The notes beneath the pieces were generated by a model. It worked only from the letters and a program-made list of their open reading frames with translations. It did no database searches and was not told the DNA's origin. Made by a program: the position numbers and the translations under genes. From positions 45,001-109,000 of the forward strand of contig JAEMWC010000003.1 in NCBI GenBank assembly GCA_016490735.1: a stretch of 64,000 nt of DNA. The letters are read 5' to 3'. This stretch comes from Pachyseris speciosa (taxonomy: Eukaryota; Cnidaria; Anthozoa; Scleractinia; Pachyseridae). Positions 10,526 to 19,465 of this stretch are shown here, piece by piece; the first letter of the stretch is position 1; the number at the start of each line of letters is the position of its first letter.

Positions 10526-10771
10526 TTACGTACCAAATTCTACCGTCTTGTTTGTTTGTTTTTTTAGAGCTATAAAATCGTTGATCGCGCGTTCTTGAGC
10601 ATCATCCTCAAAACGACGCTTCTTTGCTAACTTTTTTGCCTGAGTCATCTTGTTGACGGAAAGTACACTGTTCTCAACGCTCTTTTTAGAAGAAAACTTC
10701 CCCTTTTTATTTCGCAAATAGCCGCATTCAGCTTCAGAAGACAGATTTACTTTTTCATTTGAGGCCGCCAT
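10526..10771 (-). CDS. First exon of TTAA-element cargo gene, Lys-rich N-terminus
   Basis: An ATG in good context (ACAATGG) at 10771 opens 81 codons. The peptide starts MAASNEKVNLSSEAECGYLR and continues with a basic stretch (AKKLAKKRRFEDDAQERA, which could serve as a nuclear signal) and LKKQTNKTVEFG. It ends near a donor-like GGTAC/GTAAAA or G/GTACGT (about 10528-10534). It starts 106 bases inside the right terminus of the TTAA element. The exonuclease fragment at 4125-4472 lies downstream on the same strand, so the two are probably 5' and 3' pieces of one exonuclease gene. No domain is recognised in this exon itself. Confidence 0.5.
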   Translation of the reverse strand: MAASNEKVNLSSEAECGYLRNKKGKFSSKKSVENSVLSVNKMTQAKKLAKKRRFEDDAQERAINDFIALKKQTNKTVEFGT

Positions 10772-10898
10772 TGTTGTTTACAACTCCCACCGCTCGCGCC
10801 TCGTAACTTCGTGGGAGGATCGCGCAAGAACACGCACGGGATACATGCATTTGGATCCACTCTTCGCGCGGTCAAAAAACCCTTTCGAGCCTCCTTAA

Positions 10899-11370
10899 GC
10901 CTGGATTAATTTTATGTTTCTAAAGGTCAGCACCATTTCAGTATTGCCCTCAAGTGCAAAGATCAATGACCACATGCCTGCTGATGTTAAGGATAAATCT
11001 CCTTCTTCCAGGGTCATAATTGACTGCAGCGAGCTCTGCTGTCAAATGCCTAAGAGTCTTCGTTTAAACAGTGATCTTTTTCAGCTTGTATAAAAACCGG
11101 CATACCAATCTGAAGGGGCTTATTGGAACGGATCTCACCTGGGGGTGCCTAAACATTTAATAGTCAACTTTCCACGGGGCACTTTTTATTGGAACAAAAG
11201 GTCAAATGACCTCTGAGGAAGTTGTGCAAACACAACAAATTGTCTCCCTTCAAATCCACGTGGAGTGTGTGAACAACTAGAAAAAATACTTCCATATATG
11301 GGACAGTGTAGTGCATTTACTCTGTTTAGTGTTGTCAGTCAAATGTGGTGTGTTTGTAAGCACAAGCAAA
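10899..11370 (+). pseudogene. THAP-DDE transposase relic, 3' part
   Basis: Resumes the gene interrupted at 3258. RVIIDCSELCCQMPKSLRLNS (about 11008-11068) carries the first catalytic Asp of a DDE_Tnp_4 core. LYKNRHTNLKGLIG (about 11087-11128) is the conserved YK-x-H-x-T-x-K-x-L-I segment. TSEEVVQTQQIVSLQIHVE (about 11208-11264) is the helical region with the last acidic residue, and KYFHIWDSVV follows. Several frameshifts and an internal deletion are evident. Together with the 5' part it supports an IS5/ISL2EU-type transposase as the coding content of the 2313-12135 element. Confidence 0.75.
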
Positions 11371-12062
11371 TAACTCGCGTACAGGCAATGACCGTTTATT
11401 TTCAGTTTGCTGACTATTTTAAACGATTATTTCCGATTTTCTGAACTACATTTCCGAGAAAACCTTAATTTTTAAATCTCCTTTTTAGCGTTCCAAGCAA
11501 ATAAAATTTAAAAAGTTAAAGTTATTACCGGGTAAATATTTTTTTTCTACATGTTTGTAGTGTTGTAGTCAGCTTCCGTGGGCCCAGTTGCTCGAAGCAT
11601 GGTTAGCGCTAAACCCGGAGTCTTGTGATATGTATGTATGTATGCATGTATCTTAATCAATGATTAGCGCTAAACCTCAGCCTGAAAAGCTCTTTACCGG
11701 CTCAGTCGTAATGTCCCGGGTATAGATGAGATTTTCGTCCGGGTCGACCAGAAGATAGTCGGTCTTTGCATTCAAATAATACTCATTCACGCAGTAAAAG
11801 AACGAAGCAAATGAGATACTTAACTGACCTTAGCAGCTTAAGCAAGGTCGGCAATCACTATATCACTTACCGCTTACAAAATTGCGCTTTGGTAATTACG
11901 TAAACCTTTACAAGAATCACCACCACACTTGAACCAAAATTTTAGTTAAGCATTTTTCAACTGATTAGGATCCCATCCGTTCAACGAACTGCCAGGTATG
12001 TCTTCAATTCTCTTGATAGATACTACGAACGCCATTGCTGTTTACATGCTTGACTTTGACTT
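11371..12062. other. Non-coding 3' part of the THAP transposon
   Basis: No intact gene. A small inverted motif, GGTTAGCGCTAAACC at about 11600 and ATTAGCGCTAAACC at about 11664, resembles a common anthozoan MITE end. A short GTATGTATGTAT run sits between them. Minus-strand frames near 11700-12060 are too broken to classify. Confidence 0.4.
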
Positions 12063-12135
12063 GGCCCTCGATGCCTCGTTTCCGCGCTGCTCTCCCCAGA
12101 TCTTTCAGAACGGCCGCCATTTTGGAATAAGGTGT

Positions 12136-12236
12136 ATGGAGAGCACATATACACTAACTATCGCACACACAAACATAGCACTAATTATAACATGCACACA
12201 AACGTAACATCTACAATAAAATAATCTTGAAAAATT
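12136..12236. repeat. AT-rich tandem repeat unit, copy B, right part
   Basis: ATGGAGAGCACATATACACTAACT through AATCTTGAAAAATT matches 1998-2100 of copy A. It completes the unit split by the transposon. Confidence 0.85.
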
Positions 12237-12436
12237 AAACCCAGCTGCAGAGAATATGATGTAATGTTTTAAATTTAACCTATTTACGAAGAGTATCATA
12301 AATATTATTAGCCTTTTTTAATGCGAATAATGCTTATATTAATACTTCTTTGTTCGTCTCCAGCTCTTCCTTGTGTCAAATGCTTAGCAACAGAAGGGAT
12401 CTCGAATAATTCTGCATTAATTTTCGCCACCACCAT

Positions 12437-12437
<1 letters not shown>

Positions 12438-12476
<39 letters not shown>
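12438..12476. repeat. (ATC)n microsatellite
   Basis: About 12-13 ATC units, continued by impure CATCGTCATCGTC to about 12500. Long Ile, His, Asp or Met runs in its translated frames come from this array and are not genes. Confidence 0.95.
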
Positions 12477-12717
12477 GTCATCGTCGTCATCGCCACCACT
12501 GTCATCATCGTAATGGTCACCATCGTCACCCTCGATAGCATTACCACTGCCACCTTCATCATCAATCGTTACCACAATCATGATCATGATCGACATCGCC
12601 ATCATCAACAGCAAAATCAGACCTTACGCCTTTTGGCGTGATTCTCCTTCACAGTTAAAAATCCGCTTTGCCATTTCTATCACTGCAGACTGCAAAAGAA
12701 TTTATTATTTCTCTTAG

Positions 12718-13075
12718 GCCGAATTTTGACAGGAAGTTATTGGTTCTGCATCTTTATATGGATTTCGACGTACACCGCCCACCTGGCCGCTTTCTTCATT
12801 GTTAATAATGCCCATCAACCGATTAGCAATCTCGAAGACTTGCCAGTGTCCTCATATCAACTGAACTCGTCAAGTAGCTATGAGGCATTAAAGAAAAGCG
12901 ATTTGGAGACTCACAGATGTGTTTTGCAGAGAATTGAAGAGGACGATATATAGTCTCAAATACATCGCAAGCGATTCAAAAGGGCCAGGAGAAAGAGGAC
13001 TTTGCGTTTATAAATGACGGGCCGGTTCTACAGTACGTTGCATTGTGAGCCAATAACCTTGCGATCTCACAATAA
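12718..13075 (+). pseudogene. Ionotropic glutamate receptor exon, frameshifted
   Basis: A strong acceptor (TTTATTATTTCTCTTAG/G) at 12717/12718 and a donor (AATAA/GTAAGTG) at 13075/13076 frame it. The peptide RILTGSYWFC then ISTYTAHLAAFF (about 12763-12800) is the M3 channel segment with its SYTANLAAF signature. It is followed by the start of the S2 ligand-binding lobe (PISNLEDLPVSSY, SSSYEALKKSDLETHR, and in another frame KEDFAFINDGPVLQYVA). The frame breaks at the TAG at 12951-12953 and again near 13045. The receptor would be a membrane cation channel gated by glutamate or glycine. Splice signals survive, so this is a decayed exon rather than a processed copy. No neighbouring receptor exon was found. 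Confidence 0.75.
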
Positions 13076-13392
13076 GTAAGTGTGCATAAGGAAACATAAC
13101 TATTTTTGGAGCGTCTCGAAGTTAAGGGTATGTTTGCAACAATCGTGACCAGTTGAGTTTGAAAATAATACCAGTTTGCAAAATAGAAGAGCCGGATCCT
13201 TTAACAGACCTAACCAGCTACAAAATTGTAAACTAGAAAACGGTAAAAGCAAGCAAGGCTGGTTACAAGGGGAGGAATATATATACAGCTGTTTCGGGAA
13301 AGGTTGTCCTGAGGCAGTCAAAAAGCGTACGCGGCAATCCCGAAAGGTAGTCTGGGACATTGAATATTCTTTTGAAACGTCCAGAACTGGCG
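13076..13392. other. Non-coding stretch
   Basis: No supported gene. Short open frames on both strands lack domain or splice support. Confidence 0.3.
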
Positions 13393-13740
13393 ATGCCGCG
13401 ACCATACAGTGAAGACCTGCGATAGCGTGCAATATGGAGAAAGAGTTTTTAGGATACAGTGTAGACGAAGTAGAAAAGCAGCTGCTCTGTACATGACACC
13501 AAAATCTTTCCAGCGCTATGTGTTAAAATTCCTTAATACTGGGGAAGTAAATAAAACGCATTAAATTTCCGACGACCAATAAATAGTTTCAGTTTATTTC
13601 GCATCCGCACATGGAATTCCTAATCATGGAAGCAGTACTGCTTACAGAGATCGCACTCGAAATTCAGGAACAGACAGGATCAGAACGTGGTATTTCTAGA
13701 GTTTTGCTATTTGAATCGGAATCGTTTCAGCCGATCAATT
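13393..13740 (+). pseudogene. IS630/Tc1-mariner-type transposase N-terminal relic
   Basis: ATG at 13393 begins MPRPYSEDLR. In shifted frames follow LGYSVDEV, a helix-turn-helix remnant (KSFQRYVLKFLNTGEV, about 13500-13550) and IMEAVLLTEIALEIQEQTGS (about 13625-13680). That order fits the paired homeodomain-like DNA-binding region of IS630-family transposases. The catalytic DDE half is absent. There are at least three frame breaks, so it is a fossil. The product would bind transposon ends. Confidence 0.6.
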
Positions 13741-14162
13741 ACAGTTTTCCGACTGAAAATGTAAATCAATTCAACGGATGTTTTCATTAATTTATGAATA
13801 TTTTGCTCTTGTTTACTGCTCTGTCGTGGATGCAACCATATCGGTACAAGAGCAGAAGTGAAGCTTCTGGCGCAGAATTAGGAACCACGTATAACCTTCT
13901 TTTGTTATTATCTTTTAGAACGCGCAAACTTGCGTTCACCGCACGATCTCCTTCCATCGCGCTGAAACACTGTAAACTCCTGGGCCTATCCCTACCCATC
14001 ATGCCTTTGGATATTGTCGCGTACGCTTTTCTCTTCTTTAGGACAACCTTTTCCGAAGCAGCTGTATTTAAACCAATATTTCGGGAGGCATAGCCTTCCT
14101 TCATCAGGGTGTTACATATTATGATCCTAAGGTGAAACGACGTTACTATTTAAAAGAATTAA

Positions 14163-14363
14163 TTACTTGCATGTCAGTAGCGCTGTGACCGTTAGAGAGA
14201 AAATGTTCTGATACTGCAGTGGTTTAGAGCTGTTGGTTTGTTTGTCAACTGTCCTGCGATGTTCGTTGAAACTGCCCTTTAGTCGTCGTTTAGTTTCGCC
14301 TACGTATTGTTTGTGACGGTGATTGCATTGTACCATGTATATGACATTTTTAGAATTGCAGTC
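14163..14363 (-). pseudogene. GIY-YIG endonuclease domain of Penelope-like element
   Basis: The fragment IDCNSKNVIYMVQCNHRHKQ then YVGETKRRLKGSFNEHRR gives the GIY-like (IYM) and YIG-like (YVG) strands and the following Arg helix (K-R-R-L) of the GIY-YIG fold, the nuclease that nicks target DNA. The upstream zinc-finger-like Cys lie at 14723-14836. Across the MITE the reading frame joins exactly (KHH then IDCN). Only the C-terminal part of the polyprotein remains. Confidence 0.75.
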
Positions 14364-14366
14364 AAT

Positions 14367-14719
14367 GGCCATTTTTATACTAGAGACGCATAATCCGTCT
14401 GGGACGAACTTGGGCAAACATTTGTAGTGCGTCTGTTTAGTTCGACTAGTGTAAAGACGGGCACAAGTAAGACGCATTATGCGTCAAGACGAACTATCTA
14501 AAACGAACTAAGGCGGATAGTTCGCCTACACGAATAATGCGTCTTGTGCCCGTCTTTATCCTAGTCGAACTAAACAGACGCACTACAAATGTTTGTCCAA
14601 GTTCGTCCCAGACGGATTATGCGTCTCATGTGGTTCGTCCCGTCTTTACACTACTCGGATAAAATGACAGACGCATAATTCGTCTGGACGGATAATGCGT
14701 CTCTAGTATAAAAAGGGCC
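14367..14719. mobile_element. PIF/Harbinger-like MITE inside the Penelope element
   Basis: Termini GGCCATTTTTATACTAGAGA (14367-14386) and its near-perfect complement at 14700-14719 are flanked by AAT on both sides (14364-14366, 14720-14722). Removing the element and one AAT restores the endonuclease frame. The interior is built of GACGNATAATGCGTC-like palindromes. It has no coding capacity. The 3-base A/T duplication and GGCC ends fit PIF/Harbinger. Confidence 0.85.
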
Positions 14720-14722
14720 AAT

Positions 14723-14836
14723 GTGATGTTTGATAAATTTTGTTTCACCGGACGTTTTAGGGCAGCTTACACATAGAGCGCCGCTGGCCTCATTGGCTGT
14801 TTTTCTAAGTTTTAGATGTTGATTATGAAAGCACAT
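14723..14836 (-). pseudogene. Penelope-like linker with zinc-binding cysteines
   Basis: The frame FHNQHLKLRKTANEASGALC followed by VSCPKTSGETKFIKHH lies between the reverse transcriptase and GIY-YIG domains in Penelope-like proteins. The paired Cys and the downstream CNSK probably form a small zinc site. Upstream sequence is lost. Confidence 0.65.
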
Positions 14837-14840
14837 GGCA

Positions 14841-15540
14841 TGTTTCTATTAGCCTTTACGGAGTTGCGCAGGGAACTGGGGCTAGTTTCAAATTTTGACC
14901 AATCGATAAACTGACCCCAACACATGAAAGAACGGTGATATGCAGCGGAATTCGGGAAATTTAGTCAGGTTTTTTGCTATGATAATTGCAAAACATACCA
15001 GTTGGTGCTATTCACAGTCTTACGATGTTCTGTTAAAATTTAAACAAGAAAGTACAGCTGTCCGCTTACGAGAGGGTCCGTTAGCGGAGAGTTGACTGTA
15101 GGTTATAGTTCTGAGGCTTGAGGTAAGGCTAGACTGATGAGTTAGGGTTAGGTTAGCTTTAGGGCTTGGGTTAGGATTAGGGTTAGGGTCAAAATATTCA
15201 GACTTCTTGCTTCCACGTTGCTCTTTGCTACAATACTTAGCGCTTAAGGTTGTACCAGGTAACCCTCCCCTCAAAATCTCCGTCATTTGCTCAGGATTTC
15301 ACAATCATTTTCCGTGACTTCTTCCTGTTTGCAGGGTCCACAGATTGAAAATAATAAACTAGCTACAAAAAGTATTTTTATATAAGGTGTTTGAAATCTG
15401 TACATGTTTAACGTGATGTTTTCGTTAGCTGAAATTTTAATTGTCCGAGAATGTTAGGGAACAAAATCTTCCTTTCAGAAAGTGCTAACTGAAATGAACT
15501 CTCCACGAACTTTCTAGTTTCCGAAAATGCCAGCTGACGC
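14841..15540. other. Non-coding stretch with a telomere-like tract
   Basis: No gene seen. It holds a short degenerate TTAGGG-like array at 15140-15189; the rest is unassigned repeat-like sequence (for example CCGCTTACGAGAGGGTCCG near 15062). Confidence 0.45.
15140..15189 (+). repeat. Degenerate interstitial TTAGGG repeats
   Basis: GAGTTAGGGTTAGGTTAGC, then TTAGGGCTTGGGTTAGG and ATTAGGGTTAGGG. These are six or so imperfect copies of the metazoan telomere unit inside ordinary sequence. Confidence 0.75.
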
Positions 15541-16132
15541 TTTTGACCGACCTCAGGGGCTATGATTTCCTCACTGCGAATCTGTTAGGCCACGTTTCAG
15601 TTATGATAATCCGAGTGCACTCTTTAATCGACGCCGAAATCCTCAGGCGGACCACCATCCACCGAACAGATATCTACCGAAACATGTCGTTGGGTGCCCC
15701 CGATAGGGGGCAAAATAGAAAGGAAAACGGGTGAAGGAACAAAGACTAGCCTCCCCTTCGGCCGGCATTTTTTTTCAGTGGCTTGGTATCTGGACGTCAG
15801 CTAGCGAAAACAAGATTGTTTCCGCGGCAAATTCAAGTTCTAAAAATAAAAAGATACGGGACAGGGTTGACTCAAGGGTACAATATGTATGGAGGCTCCA
15901 GGCAATGGGTTCCTGCGTGTCACTGAGCCAGCATGAAACCAACTCCCTCTAGCTGACGTTTTTGATTGCGAAAAACAGCAATTTCGACCTTTCCGAAAAC
16001 CTCAGAGGCTATGATTTCCTCATTGCGAATCTTTTAGGATATGTTTCAGTTTCGAAAATCTGAGTGCACTCTTTAATCAACCCGAAAGCCTAAGGCGAAC
16101 TATCCTCCACCGAACAGATATCTACCGAAACT
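15541..16132. repeat. Two-copy direct repeat, period about 445 bases
   Basis: 15545-15690 and 15990-16132 share GGCTATGATTTCCTCA.TGCGAATC, GAGTGCACTCTTTAATC and CCACCGAACAGATATCTACC. They differ by scattered substitutions and small gaps. The sequence between the copies is unique and no gene was seen. Confidence 0.8.
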
Positions 16133-16377
16133 TGATGTGTTATAAGTGCGTTTTTCGAGCCATTTGCCACCTCCGCAAAAGCCTCCTGCCTGGCATCCTA
16201 AAGCTGGGTTGGAAGGTAGAGGCAATCCTCTGAAAGAAAACAGAGGTGAAAAACAATTTTATTGCAAGTGGGCGACAGAAAGTGTTTGAGCGGCGAATTT
16301 TGACTTGCAAATAACGTAGTCGGTGCAATATTTTGTCACTAGGACTGAGTGGCTGGACGGTTCTAAAAAAAAAATAA

Positions 16378-16449
16378 TATATATATATATACATACATAC
16401 ATACATACATACATACATACATACATACATACATACATACATACATACA
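16378..16449. repeat. (AT)n-(ACAT)n microsatellite
   Basis: An AT run (16378-16391) passes into about 14 ACAT units. Apparent peptides in this stretch are repeat translation. Confidence 0.95.
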
Positions 16450-17032
16450 AGAATTACCCAGAATTCCATTGGGTCCCAAAGTCGAAAATTACTGACCAGT
16501 CAGCGCAAGTGAAACCAAATAACATTATCCATGTTGCGCTAAAGAAGTGGGCAGCAAACTGTGGAACAGATTTCACGAAGTGGATTCGAGGTTTGCTGCC
16601 AACGTAGGCTTTTAGCTTCAAAAGACATTTTTGTCCGAAAAACTTCAAGACAAAGTTTGAGTATTTTTTGGTGTTGTCAGAGAGCGTTCGAAGCCAGCTT
16701 TTTTGGTTTCGCAACAAAATAAACAGTCATATTCAATGAAAATTGGGAATTTTAGTCAGTTTACGGAGTGGAAAAATCTACATAACTGAGCATTTCCCAA
16801 GAGGAATGGTTCATTTCAACCATAGCAAGAGATTTGGGAAGTTGCAGTTTTTCAAAGCAGCAGCGGTGTTTATGACCAATATATCGGCTTCTCGTAGGAA
16901 ATGAGTGAACCTTGGCCCTAAACCAAGGCCTTCCCAGAGTCTCCTACAATATGTTTCTTTATAGCCACTAAGAATTAATTATATTCCTGCTTGTCACAAT
17001 CAGTTTGCAGCCGATGGTGTAGTTTGCCGCAG
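16450..17032. other. Non-coding stretch
   Basis: No supported gene or clear inverted termini seen. Confidence 0.3.
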
Positions 17033-17113
17033 CTAATGTATAGGGCACTAGATAAAAATAGAGCGAGTTGGAGCTTTTATTTTTTCTCTACATTGCGGGC
17101 GCCCTATACATTA
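17033..17113. repeat. Short hairpin repeat
   Basis: CTAATGTATAGGGC at about 17033-17046 is answered by GCCCTATACATTAG at 17101-17114. The arms are 14 bases and abut the larger inverted-repeat element that starts at 17114. Confidence 0.55.
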
Positions 17114-17685
17114 GGGACTTTGAGAAAGGGCTACGGAAGCGTCTAGTACGGCGGGTTTTGACTGAGGAAGAATGGGGCGAGTACGTATAGTTCCGCGGAA
17201 ATTCGAAGATCTTATTTACAATAAGCAAGCCGTACTACGTCGCGTTGTACGAAAAGTTTATAATCTTTTTCGTTGAAATTGGTACGTCATGCCATCTTTT
17301 AAAGAAATAAGAGATTTCCTTCTTCTTTCCCACGGTGTAAATTTTATTTCTGTACACAACACAACATAATTTTGTCGACTCCATTCCATGCGCCTAAAAA
17401 CAACAGAAACACGTTGTTTGAGTTGTTTGAGTTTCACGCCTGCCACTGCATTTTAGAGCTCAAAATCGAGAAATGTTTTTTTAAAAATCACACTGGCATA
17501 CGAAGCATGTACAGTACAGGAAAATACATCAACAGACTCACGTACTTTCCACTATTGCCCGCCATGATATCCTACGTATTCGGCGAGCTGACAACGGCTA
17601 GAAATCAGGCCATTGACGCGTGGCAGAAAGCAAAATACTTTCGGGCACCATACTAGACGCTTCCGTAGTCCTTGCTTAAAGACCC
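17114..17685. mobile_element. 572-bp inverted-repeat (MITE) element
   Basis: Arms of about 45 bases: GGGACTTTGAGAAAGGGCTA then CGGAAGCGTCTAGTACGG (17114-17155), with the complement at 17645-17685. TA flanks both sides. The interior lacks a convincing gene. Confidence 0.75.
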
Positions 17686-18387
17686 TAATATTAGCGCCTG
17701 CTACATAGTCTATCAATTTGAGGACCTGTTAAAGTTGTTAAAGGACAGTGTCGTGGATTGTTAGTAAAACTGGAAATCATGGAAGACTGACCTTTTTGAC
17801 AAAAGCAAACCCAAAATAATGTTTTTGCTGTTTTGTTTTGTTTTTTCTTATGTTAATTTTAACGGTTATTTTAACTCACGAAAACTCTTCGTAAATGTGT
17901 TTGGTTGTTTTTTTATATGTTTTTGATGAAAACAAATGTCAAATTCGGCTCAAAGTTTTCACGTGTTTCCCCAAATTCGTTCCCATGGGGTGAGAAAATC
18001 CCTGGGAACGAGGTTGGTCCTTCCTTTGAGTGTTAGATGAAAACTGGTGATAAGTTACTGCGAGTCCTTTTGATTTTTTAATTATCTTTTTTAGGGATAA
18101 GTTAACATCCAACACCCCTAACAGGGCCTATTCATCGGCCTTGTAATGAATCCATAGTGTGCAAACATTTTACCGATATACTGGTCTCACTTCAGTGGCG
18201 TCTAAAGTTACATAAGTCGACAAAAATCACAGTATATAACCTGAATAACCACAAACAACAAGTGATTCACTTATGCATTAAAATTCAAAGGTCGAAAAGT
18301 CGAAGAGAGCTGACTTGTTTTATGTATGACATTTAAATTAGGCCAATACCTCCTAAAATTAAAGCAAAATTCTTTCGGGAGAACAAA
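17686..18387. other. Intergenic, downstream of the minus-strand gene
   Basis: No gene. A small inverted pair, GTTCCCATGGGGTGAGAAAA with CCCTGGGAACGAGGTTGG (about 17980-18017), resembles the ends of the MITE at 41461-41714. Confidence 0.4.
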
Positions 18388-18409
18388 TTTATTCATAAGT
18401 TTTCCTTTA
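18388..18409 (-). terminator. Polyadenylation signals of the five-exon gene
   Basis: Two AATAAA hexamers on the minus strand (complements TTTATT near 18388-18393 and 18404-18409) lie about 200 bases after the stop codon of the five-exon gene. Confidence 0.6.
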
Positions 18410-18609
18410 TTTCAGTTTTAATGTGAAATATCATCTTACAATGGGGCTGTTTCATTCTGTTGCAAATCATGACGTTAAAATCAGTGATGTACGAAAGGAT
18501 ATGCTGGATGGATGAAACAACTTTACAGAACATGGTGGAAAATTTTATAGGCCCCCAGTTCTCTCCATCTCCAACAAGACAGAAAACAAGAAATAAAATT
18601 ACAGTCAAG

Positions 18610-19052
18610 TTATAATCGATTCATTACCAAATTAAAGAGCCTGTCTCTCTTTTGAGTTAGATTCAAAATTCTGGCCTGACGAATCTGGAAACTTTGCATT
18701 AAATCCACATCTTCTTCCCCGCTGATTGGGTTATAAGTAACAGGACTTGTGAAGCTTTCAGTGAAGCTTTCAGTTTGTTGATCTTGATCACTTGCTTCCA
18801 GTGACAGCCTGAAAAGTTCTTGATCGTTCTCGTTGTCGTCCCACGGAACAGTGTCATAGTTGTTCAAATCGATATCCTGTATTTCTTGCGTAAAAGAGTC
18901 TTGGATAGACTGGATAGAGCGCGCTTGATGGGGCGACTGCAGGTTTCCTTCCAATTCAACATCTTCACTGACGAAGTTGCTTTCGTTACAGTTAAGACTT
19001 CCGTAATCGTAGATGCCACCGACCGTATTGCTGTCCCCTTTAGCAGAAGAAT
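18610..19052 (-). CDS. Five-exon gene, exon 5 (terminal)
   Basis: The acceptor is AACGAAAG/AT at 19053/19052, behind a pyrimidine tract. A phase 1 entry completes an Asp codon, and the frame runs 147 codons to the stop at 18610-18612. The peptide is acidic and Ser/Gln-rich (IQDSFTQEIQDIDLNNYD, TESFTESFTS). It ends in a helix-like segment (MQSFQIRQARILNLTQKRD, RLFNLVMNRL) that could be a protein-interaction tail. No known domain is recognised. Confidence 0.8.
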
Positions 19053-19465
19053 CTTTCGTTTTCAAAGGACAGAAATAAACTGGTTAGTTATCATGGTACG
19101 TAACGGTGATCCGTGAACTGAATTATATAAAATTGAAACGTTTTCTTATAATCTCAGACGATCGCAATCCACGCGATCGCAAACAGGTCCGTAGTCATAG
19201 CGAAACAAACATATGCGGTCGCTTGCTATCATTCAATCATATCGAAACCAAGCTTTTGTAGAAGAATTGCTCCAAAAGAGGCTTGGACTATTCTAAGAGC
19301 GTTTGATGACGGCACGTTTGAAAGTAAGATGCACCCCTTCTAAGGTCAGCAACGGGAGATGGAGAACCAAAATCTAATTAATTGGTTTTGTAGCGGCCGC
19401 AGTTCTGCCTTTATTGGTACTGTATCGATTCTGCGTGAGATGATGTATGTATGTGTTATGCTTAC

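Larger units (their letters stand above)
3263..10894 (-). mobile_element. TTAA-flanked DNA element with exonuclease-gene relics
   Basis: Perfect 18-base terminal inverted repeats GGAGGCTCGAAAGGGTTT (3263-3280; complement 10877-10894) are flanked by TTAA on both sides (3259-3262, 10895-10898). The host sequence on either side is one split transposase gene, which confirms an insertion. TTAA duplication is known for piggyBac and Kolobok elements; the termini do not let me choose. Without the nested LINE the element is about 2.24 kb. It has no recognisable transposase but carries two minus-strand coding pieces. One is an N-terminal exon (10526-10771) and the other a DEDD-exonuclease C-terminal piece (4125-4472), in the order expected of one gene. 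It is probably a deleted copy of a larger element or a carrier of a captured gene. Confidence 0.75.
2313..12135 (+). mobile_element. THAP/DDE DNA transposon (ISL2EU/IS5-like), carrying nested insertions
   Basis: Terminal inverted repeats of about 73 bases (2313-2385 and 12063-12135) begin ACACCTTATTCC and share a run through GGGGAGAGCAGC to GAGGCATCGAGGGCC with few mismatches. AT is duplicated on both sides (2311-2312, 12136-12137), and the empty site is visible in repeat copy A. Inside lie plus-strand remnants of a THAP zinc-finger and DDE_Tnp_4-type transposase, split by a later 7.6-kb insertion. Without that insertion the element is about 2.2 kb. A 2-base duplication with a THAP and IS5-type DDE domain fits the ISL2EU group best; this assignment is inference. 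Both ends encode short in-frame peptides (LGRAARKRGIEG), probably fossil N-termini. Confidence 0.85.
13790..14840 (-). mobile_element. Penelope-like element, 3' part
   Basis: On the minus strand a Cys-containing linker (ANEASGALCVSCPKTSGETKF) leads into a GIY-YIG endonuclease (VIYMVQCN...QYVGET). A 3' region with CCCTGATGAAGGAAGGCTATG and GAAATATTGGTTT follows, a signature I associate with Penelope-like 3' ends. The reverse transcriptase is missing, consistent with 5' truncation. A 353-base MITE interrupts the coding part. Confidence 0.75.

Noticed and set aside
12308..12641. Open frames with long Ile, His, Met or Asp runs
   Set aside because: They are translations of the (ATC)n microsatellite in different frames.
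13787..14104. Overlapping open frames on both strands of about 100 codons
   Set aside because: They lie in the 3' untranslated part of the Penelope-like element and show no domain.
16140..16607. Open frames with MYVC or IHTY repeats
   Set aside because: They are translations of the (ACAT)n microsatellite.
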